Source: Acidobacteriota bacterium (lineage in GTDB: Bacteria > Acidobacteriota > Terriglobia > Terriglobales > Acidobacteriaceae). Taken from it: 9,943 bases of DNA. Positions within the stretch are counted from its first letter, which is position 1, and every line of letters starts with the position of its first letter. Below the pieces are notes generated by a model. The model was not told the origin of the DNA. It saw only the letters and a program-made list of their open reading frames with translations, and made no database searches. Positions 1 to 4,173 of the stretch are shown piece after piece. A program made the translations under genes and the position numbers. The stretch is from NCBI GenBank assembly GCA_021793595.1, contig JAJYSL010000159.1:1-9943 (forward strand). Direction: 5' to 3'.

Positions 1-2
1 CG

Positions 3-389
3 GATAGTGTGGTAGCTTTTCTTCACGGCGGTTCTCCCTTCAAGGTTTCGCAACCCGATTCTTTCAGAATCAGGCTGGACCGCCGCTCAACTTTCAACTA
101 TGGCTGGGACATCCTCACTGACGGAAACAAACTCCTAGTGGCGCTTGAATGCAAATTTTACGAGAGCACACCTGGAGTGACCCTTGGCCGCACGTTTGTT
201 GGTCTTGTTGCCGATTGTGGCACCTTGCGGTTTGATGCTTTTGTTGCCAATCTGCCTTCAGACAAACTCAAAATGTACTTGTCGAAGAAATCACGTCCTG
301 AGCCATTTCTGGGACTCGTGCCGACAAACTCCGATAGCGAAAACCTATTCATTTCCAATGTTCAACAAGCCTTGGTCAAATGGGCATAG
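3..389 (+). CDS. PD-(D/E)XK nuclease-like protein, 5'-partial
   Basis: The reading frame is open from the left edge of the window to the TAG at 387-389, so this is the C-terminal part of a longer protein or a short protein starting at the GTG at 9; I cannot decide which. Numbered from that GTG, the visible part has Asp34 (GWDIL), a turn, then Glu47-Cys-Lys49 in the strand LVALECKFY, followed by a Gly/Arg-rich helix (LGRTFVGL). Asp, about 13 residues, then hydrophobic-E-x-K is the active-site pattern of the PD-(D/E)XK nuclease fold, seen in restriction endonucleases, Mrr-like and Holliday-junction-type enzymes. The exact family is not recognised. No signal peptide or membrane segment is visible. 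It lies about 300 bases upstream of, and in the same orientation as, an AbiE toxin-antitoxin pair, so a DNA-targeting role in defence or a mobile element is a reasonable inference. Nuclease-fold assignment is moderately supported; target and pathway are unknown. Confidence 0.6.
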   Translation, partial: DSVVAFLHGGSPFKVSQPDSFRIRLDRRSTFNYGWDILTDGNKLLVALECKFYESTPGVTLGRTFVGLVADCGTLRFDAFVANLPSDKLKMYLSKKSRPEPFLGLVPTNSDSENLFISNVQQALVKWA

Positions 390-541
390 CCCACTTCACA
401 AGCGACGCGATAATCGCACAGCCATTAGGCATTCCTGTTTTCGTTCCGCTGGCCGCCAAAGGCCCTTGCGATTTGATGACGCGGCACAAAAAGTTCGGTG
501 ACGGACTCGCTTTGCTGGGCGGGTCGCGCAAGCATACATAA
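380..541 (+). CDS. Small overlapping ORF (53 aa), uncertain
   Basis: An ATG at 380 opens a 53-codon frame ending at the TAA at 539-541. It overlaps the end of the nuclease-like gene by 10 bases, an arrangement typical of translational coupling. The peptide contains a strand-like segment (LGIPVFVPLAAKGPCDLM) that vaguely resembles the first strand region of small endonuclease-fold proteins (G-x-P-V-x-x-P then D-L), but the expected downstream catalytic Lys strand is missing. It could be a genuine small coupled gene, the displaced continuation of the upstream gene after a frameshift, or chance. I see no strong ribosome binding site. There is no recognised family and the function is unknown. Confidence 0.25.
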   Translation: MGIAHFTSDAIIAQPLGIPVFVPLAAKGPCDLMTRHKKFGDGLALLGGSRKHT

Positions 542-638
542 GTGAGGATTCCAATTGGAGTGAGGGAGCTGCGCCTGCATCTCCCAGCTAATGCGATCCG
601 TTGGCTGCATCCGCAAGGGTCCGTCCGGAAGAGGGATA
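542..638. other. Intergenic stretch before the AbiE module
   Basis: This stretch lies between the small ORF and the AbiE operator. Frames open here on both strands are short and do not resemble known proteins. The in-frame upstream extension of AbiEi (from 591) crosses into this region and the operator and is not protein-like. I see no RNA gene or clear terminator. Confidence 0.4.
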
Positions 639-695
639 CCCCCAAATATACGCGAAACCATGCTCAATAGGTTAGGTTTCGTATATGATCGGGGG
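639..695. promoter_or_regulatory. Probable AbiEi operator/promoter (imperfect dyad)
   Basis: A long imperfect dyad lies immediately before the AbiEi start. The left arm ATATACGCGAAACC (646-659) matches the right arm GGTTTCGTATAT (675-686) except for a 2-base CG insertion. Outer arms CCCCC (639-643) and GGGGG (691-695) extend the symmetry across a 15-base centre. Characterised AbiEi antitoxins repress their own operon by binding inverted repeats in the promoter, which fits. Within the right arm TATGAT (684-689) is a plausible -10 hexamer. It would put the transcription start at or very near the ATG at 696, so the mRNA may be leaderless or nearly so. The -35 is poor. Symmetry is directly seen; the operator function is inferred. 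Confidence 0.55.
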
Positions 696-1514
696 ATGGC
701 ATCGCTTGAGTCCTACCTAGATCAGCAACTCGCTCAAGGGCGCGCTTACTTCTCCAAAGAAGAGGCCAGGGGGAGTCTGGGACTATCGCCATCTGCGTTC
801 ACAGCAGCCGCTCATCGGTTGGTGAAGAAGCGCAAGCTCGTCAACGCTCGCCACGAGTTTTACCTGATTCTGCGCCCCGAAGACCGGAGTCTCGGTGCGC
901 CCGATCCTGTTCGTTGGATTGACCCTCTTATGCAGCATCAACGCATTGACTATCGCGTCTCGCTACTGCGAGCAGCAGCGTTTCATGGCGCATCTCATCA
1001 GGCTGCGATGGTCTTCCAAATCGTCGTGCCAAAGCAGCTCCGTCTGCTTGAAATCGGCCGTCATCGGCTTCAGTTTATCTACCAGGCGCCGGAAATCTTC
1101 GAGCAGGCAAATCGGCCGGAATGGCTGGTCACGATCAAGACCGCTGAGGGTTTCACCAAGGTCGCCGGGGTCGAGCTGACCCTGCTGGATTGCGTGCGCT
1201 ACTTCCATAAGGCATCCGGTATCGACGGAGTGGCGCAGATCGTCAAAGACATCGGCGCTAAAGCGGTCCCGCGCAAGCTGGCGAAGATCGCAGAATTCTA
1301 TGAGAACTCTGCGGTTCGCCGGCTGGGTTATCTGCTCGACCTGGCAGGCTATTCCCGGCAGTCGGCGGCGCTGGAGTCGTTTGCGGCCCAGGCGAAATCG
1401 TTCAAGCCACTCGATCCGGCCATCAGGCCGATTCTGGAAACCTCTGCGGAAGCCGCTGAGAAGAACATGAAGTGGCGTCTAACGATCCATGAGCAGGTGG
1501 AGGTGGATTTTTGA
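696..1514 (+). CDS. abiEi: AbiEi-type antitoxin / transcriptional repressor
   Basis: This is the antitoxin and autorepressor of a type IV AbiE toxin-antitoxin system, 272 aa from the ATG at 696. Residues about 5-60 form a winged helix-turn-helix (YLDQQLAQGRAYFSKEEA, then SPSAFTAAAHRLVKKRKLV, then a wing). Residues about 85-115 carry the typical SLLRAAAFHGASHQ...FQIVV segment of the AbiEi C-terminal domain, residues 160-185 LTLLDCVRYFHKASGIDGV, and residues 209-217 RRLGYLLDL. Length and motif order fit the family. An upstream ATG at 591 gives 35 extra residues that are not family-like and would overlap the operator dyad, so 696 is preferred. It overlaps abiEii by 4 bases. In studied systems the antitoxin does not bind the toxin but counteracts it and represses the operon, and the pair limits phage spread. 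All diagnostic regions appear intact. Confidence 0.9.
   Translation: MASLESYLDQQLAQGRAYFSKEEARGSLGLSPSAFTAAAHRLVKKRKLVNARHEFYLILRPEDRSLGAPDPVRWIDPLMQHQRIDYRVSLLRAAAFHGASHQAAMVFQIVVPKQLRLLEIGRHRLQFIYQAPEIFEQANRPEWLVTIKTAEGFTKVAGVELTLLDCVRYFHKASGIDGVAQIVKDIGAKAVPRKLAKIAEFYENSAVRRLGYLLDLAGYSRQSAALESFAAQAKSFKPLDPAIRPILETSAEAAEKNMKWRLTIHEQVEVDF
1497..1506 (+). promoter_or_regulatory. Strong ribosome binding site deciding the TTG start of AbiEii
   Basis: GGAGGTGG (1499-1506) lies inside the last codons of abiEi. GGAGG ends at 1503, seven bases before the TTG at 1511. No ATG or GTG close by fits the family N-terminus, so this site supports TTG as the true start and gives the toxin its own ribosome entry in addition to coupling through the 4-base stop/start overlap. 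Confidence 0.7.
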
Positions 1515-2377
1515 TTCCCAGCGCTTACCTTCAGGAGTGGACAGCCAAAGCTCCATGGCCCGACCTGCGACAGGTGGAACAAGACCTCATCATCTGCCGC
1601 GCTCTCTGTGACCTGTTTAATGCCTCCGAGCTGCAAGGCAAGATTGCCTTCCGTGGCGGCACTGCGATCCACAAGCTGCTCTTTGCGCAACCGCTTCGAT
1701 ATTCCGAAGACATCGACCTCGTCCAGACAGAAGCCGAGCCGATTGGCGCGACCGTCGATGCTGTGCGTAAGTCTCTATCGTGGCTCGGCGACTGCAAAAG
1801 AGAGCAGGCCGGTCATTCCATTCATCTCATCTTCCGCTATGCTTCCGAAGGGGACGCGAGCACGAAGCTCAAGCTCAAAGTCGAGATCAATACTCGCGAG
1901 CACGTTTGCCTGCTCGGACTCAGGCGCTATCCATTTTCTGTGAATAGCCGCTGGCATCAGGGAGAGACGGAGATCGTCTCGTTTGAACCGGAAGAACTCT
2001 TCGGCACAAAGCTGCGGGCGCTCCTGCAGCGGCGCAAGAACCGTGACCTTTTCGATTTGTATGAAGGATTGAAGCAGCTCAATCTCGACCGTGGCAAGCT
2101 CCTCACCTGCTTCGACCACTATCTTGAACTTGAGGGCACGCCCATTCATCGTGCCGCGGCGGAAGAGCGAATGCTGCAAAAGCTGGAGCGCAGCTTGACC
2201 GAGGATATTAAACCGCTGCTCCCGGCTGGAGTCCACTTCGATGAACCAGAAGCCTTGAGAGCATTTGCAATGGTGTGGGATGAACTGATTGTCCGCATCC
2301 AGGGCGAGGCGTGGAAACTCTCGGCAAAGATCATCGATGACCTTCGGAAGAATCGCTTTCCGAATCTTCTGCAGTGA
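1511..2377 (+). CDS. abiEii: AbiEii-type nucleotidyltransferase toxin
   Basis: This is the toxin of the AbiE system, a DNA polymerase beta-like nucleotidyltransferase (AbiEii/AbiGii family; known relatives such as MenT add nucleotides to tRNA 3' ends, and others bind GTP). It has 288 aa from a TTG start. The four family motifs are visible in order: I, FRGGTAIHKLL (residues 47-57); II, the metal-binding SEDIDLV (65-71, Asp67 and Asp69); III, KLKVEINTRE (121-130, Glu125 and Asn127); IV, ELFGTKLRALLQRRKNRDLFDLY (162-184). A helical C-terminal domain follows. The start codon overlaps the abiEi stop by 4 bases, which ties expression of toxin to antitoxin. No truncation or missing catalytic residue is seen, so the toxin is probably functional. 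The exact acceptor substrate cannot be read from the sequence. Confidence 0.92.
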   Translation: MIPSAYLQEWTAKAPWPDLRQVEQDLIICRALCDLFNASELQGKIAFRGGTAIHKLLFAQPLRYSEDIDLVQTEAEPIGATVDAVRKSLSWLGDCKREQAGHSIHLIFRYASEGDASTKLKLKVEINTREHVCLLGLRRYPFSVNSRWHQGETEIVSFEPEELFGTKLRALLQRRKNRDLFDLYEGLKQLNLDRGKLLTCFDHYLELEGTPIHRAAAEERMLQKLERSLTEDIKPLLPAGVHFDEPEALRAFAMVWDELIVRIQGEAWKLSAKIIDDLRKNRFPNLLQ

Positions 2378-2409
2378 CGGGCAGTGCCGGTGGGGCACGC
2401 AACAGCGGT

Positions 2410-2574
2410 CTTATTGGACCCAAACCTCTGCCGATCTGCGGCAGAGGTTTGGAGTGGAATCTACATAATTTGGAAGATTTTGGGCAGAGGTTTTGCGCGA
2501 AATCGCCAGCATTCATGCGGCGTGGGCAGAGGTCGCAAGGACAGAGGACATGGGTTCGATAAGGGTCCAATAAG
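2410..2574. repeat. Inverted repeat pair CTTATTGGACCC / GGGTCCAATAAG
   Basis: CTTATTGGACCC at 2410-2421 is the exact reverse complement of GGGTCCAATAAG at 2563-2574. The right member is part of a 13-base sequence, CGATAAGGGTCCA (2557-2569), that is repeated directly at 2756-2768 beside the integrase stop codon. The copies flank the hairpin and the tRNA-Asp fragment, consistent with arm or end sites of an integrative element. The role is inferred. Confidence 0.6.
2421..2451. repeat. Perfect 12-bp hairpin downstream of AbiEii
   Basis: CAAACCTCTGCC (2421-2432) and GGCAGAGGTTTG (2440-2451) are exact reverse complements separated by 7 bases (GATCTGC). The hairpin lies 43 bases after the toxin stop. 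It could stop transcription leaving the AbiE operon, but no T-run follows, so a Rho-independent terminator is not convincing. The stem contains the GCAGAGGT motif that recurs to its right, so a recombination or binding-site role is as likely. Confidence 0.6.
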
Positions 2575-2668
2575 CGTTGCCAAGGGTGTCTCAGGGCGCT
2601 CAAACGGGCCATTCGTGCCCCTGATTTCTATAAGTTACGCGTGGTAAGTTTGCTGTCACGGCAGAGGT
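2441..2668 (+). repeat. Iterated GCAGAGGT motif, 42-43 bp spacing
   Basis: GCAGAGGT occurs in the same orientation at 2441-2448, 2484-2491, 2526-2533 and 2661-2668, with one inverted copy within 2424-2432. The first three are spaced by 43 and 42 bp, close to four helical turns, so they lie on one face of the DNA. The third and fourth copies share the longer GGCAGAGGTCGC (2525-2536 and 2660-2671). The last copy belongs to the tRNA-Asp sequence. Confidence 0.55.
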
Positions 2669-2697
2669 CGCGGGTTCGAGCCCCGTCGTCCCCGCCA
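2653..2697 (+). tRNA. tRNA-Asp(GTC) 3' fragment, likely att site
   Basis: The last 45 bases match the 3' part of a bacterial tRNA-Asp: anticodon loop CTGTCAC (2653-2659, anticodon GTC at 2655-2657), 3' anticodon stem GGCAG, variable region AGGTC, T-arm GCGGG-TTCGAGC-CCCGT (2670-2686), 3' acceptor strand CGTCCCC (2687-2693), discriminator G and encoded CCA (2695-2697). The 5' half is absent: the bases before the loop (GTTTG) do not pair with GGCAG, and no GGGGACG acceptor strand is found upstream. It is therefore not a functional tRNA. A tRNA 3' end without its 5' half beside a tyrosine integrase is the usual sign of an attachment site. The antisense strand encodes a spurious GTTGLEPATSAVT peptide that should not be annotated. 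Confidence 0.8.
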
Positions 2698-2768
2698 TAC
2701 ATTCCAAAAGACCTATGGGACGTATGGACCTAAAGTGACAACGAAATCTGGGGTCCGATAAGGGTCCA

Positions 2769-3131
2769 TTAGGCTCCCTGACGTTGATTCCGCGGGTCAT
2801 TTTCAACCTCTTCGTGATCCACGCCCGGCACCATCATCCTGACAACCTTGCTCTGGGCGGCTCGCTTGTTTGCGTTCACTGCCTGCGTGTACACGTCAAG
2901 TGTGATCCTGCTGTTGGCGTGCCTCAAGAGCTCCTGTACGGTCTTCACATCTCCTCCGTTCGCCTTCAGCAAAGTGCCGAAAGAATGGCGGAAGGTGTGC
3001 CAGCCGATGTTCTTGTGAATGCCGATTGCGCGCGCAACCGGCTTGATGTAGCGCCTCATGAGGTTGTCTGGCCAGTAAGGCTGTTGGCGTCGCATGGATG
3101 GACTGGCGAAGACCCAATCATCGGGCATCGG
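2769..3131 (-). pseudogene. Tyrosine recombinase/integrase, C-terminal fragment
   Basis: The minus strand encodes the catalytic C-terminal part of a phage-type tyrosine integrase. From the Met at 3128 (119 residues) it has PDDWVFASPS, then the box II H-x-x-R (HTFRHS: His44, Arg47), ELLRHANSRITLDVY with His70, and the nucleophile Tyr80, followed by the typical KRAAQSKVVRMM tail. The N-terminal arm-binding and core-binding domains and the first catalytic Arg are missing, because coding similarity stops at about 3130, where antisense GH36 sequence begins. The frame runs on to 3458 but that part only mirrors the glycosidase. The fragment cannot recombine DNA by itself. Its stop codon lies 72 bases from the tRNA-Asp fragment and touches one CGATAAGGGTCCA repeat, as expected for an integrase beside its attachment site. 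Confidence 0.85.
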
Positions 3132-3988
3132 ATAAACTGGCCTACATTGACTGGGTTCACCAGCACAAAATTCCACGCCAAGTGTACGCTGTCGACGCCG
3201 GGTGGTACGGTGCCTCCATCGGTGCCGAAACCGATCCGACGAATCCGTGGTGGAAGAATCGCGGCGACTGGTTTCCCAGCCCACTCTATTATCCCAACGG
3301 CATCCGGCCAATGGGGAAGGCATTGCGGGCGGATGACCTTGGTTTCTGCCTCTGGATTGAGCCTGAAACCGCCCTGCCCGGAACGAAAATCGTGCGCGAC
3401 CACCCAAACTGGTTCCTTCACCAAAATCCATCGACCGAGCAGGATGCGTTGCTGGCAAATCTCGGCGACCCGGCAGCGCACAAGGGAATTACCGGTATGG
3501 TTTCCGGGTTCATCCGTCAGTTTGAAATGACATGGTATCGGCAGGACTTCAACATTATGCCGGCACCGTACTGGAAGGCGGCGGATGCTCCCGATCGCAT
3601 CGGAATGACGGAAATTGGGGACATCGAGGGACTCTACAAAATGTGGGACGATCTGCTGGCACAGCATCCCGGTCTGCGAATCGACAATTGCGCAGCGGCG
3701 GTCGCCGTCTTGACATTGAAATGATGTCGCGCAGCTTCTCCGTTTGGAGAACCGATCACGGATTCGAGGACACCCTGGCGGAACAAGCGCAGACGCAGGC
3801 AAATGAAGGGCAGCGATTTGATGCATCTGTCAATTCAGTTCGCCGAGGCGCCGAGTTGCACGCTGGTGTTCTACCGGCAGAAATAGATGGTATGGGCTGC
3901 AGATTGCGCAGACGGTATGTTTGCGTTTCGAGACAGCAGGGGCTTATTGGGAGGCTTTCTTCCGCATCTTCGATAAGTGAACGATGGC
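3132..3988 (+). pseudogene. GH36 alpha-galactosidase remnant, truncated and frameshifted
   Basis: This is the middle part of a family GH36 alpha-galactosidase (melibiase). From about 3132 the frame reads LAYIDWVHQHKIPRQVYAVD with AGWYG, then GDWFP, YPNGI, LGFCLWIEPE, HPNWF and the nucleophile motif YRQDFN (Asp codon 3545-3547). At 3692-3693 one base is missing: the frame reads IDNC and must shift to continue as SGGRRLDIEMMSRSFSVWRTDH (acid/base Asp codon 3754-3756), then EDTLAEQAQTQ. Clear similarity fades near 3800; a further piece at about 3910-3987 (DGMFAFR in a third frame) may be the C-terminal end. The N-terminal domain of several hundred residues is lost at the junction with the integrase fragment. 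The intact enzyme would release terminal alpha-galactose from oligosaccharides; this copy is dead. Confidence 0.85.
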
Positions 3989-4173
3989 CGTTGCCGCCGT
4001 CATTCTTACCTCATCCTCTTGGTGTGTTTCAGTCCGGCCGTTACACCCTGTCGCAGCGAGGCATCGCCGCGCCAGAGGAGGGCGTCATAGGCGGCACTGG
4101 CGTCTGGGGCATGGCGCCATTTATCCTAAAGACAGCGATGATATCCGAAGGCAGAGACATGAAGGGGAACGAC
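3989..4173 (+). promoter_or_regulatory. Upstream region of aceE
   Basis: This stretch lies between the glycosidase remnant and the aceE start. It happens to be open in the aceE frame, which invites a false N-terminal extension. It contains a 10-bp palindrome ATGGCGCCAT (4111-4120) and the AT-richer TTTATCCTAAAG just after it, the best place for a -10-like element, but no convincing -35/-10 pair or PdhR-type site is recognised. AAGGGG (4162-4167) is a good ribosome binding site for the ATG at 4174. Confidence 0.35.

Noticed and set aside
425..667. 80-residue minus-strand ORF before AbiEi
   Set aside because: No recognisable family, no ribosome site, and it crosses the operator region; a chance frame is the simpler view.
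591..695. Upstream extension of AbiEi from the ATG at 591
   Set aside because: The extra 35 residues are not family-like and would run through the operator dyad.
1775..2398. 207-residue minus-strand ORF
   Set aside because: Shadow of abiEii; no motif, and the plus frame carries all four nucleotidyltransferase motifs.
2378..2770. CRISPR-like array from the spaced GCAGAGGT repeats
   Set aside because: Repeats are only 8-12 bases, few, and the arrangement includes an inverted copy; no cas gene is present.
2600..2806. Minus-strand ORF containing GTTGLEPATSAVT
   Set aside because: It is the antisense of the tRNA-Asp 3' fragment; this peptide is a well-known false annotation arising from tRNA sequences.
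3132..3458. N-terminal extension of the integrase frame on the minus strand
   Set aside because: Its residues are the reverse complement of GH36 coding sequence, are Arg/Pro/Ser-rich and show no recombinase motif.
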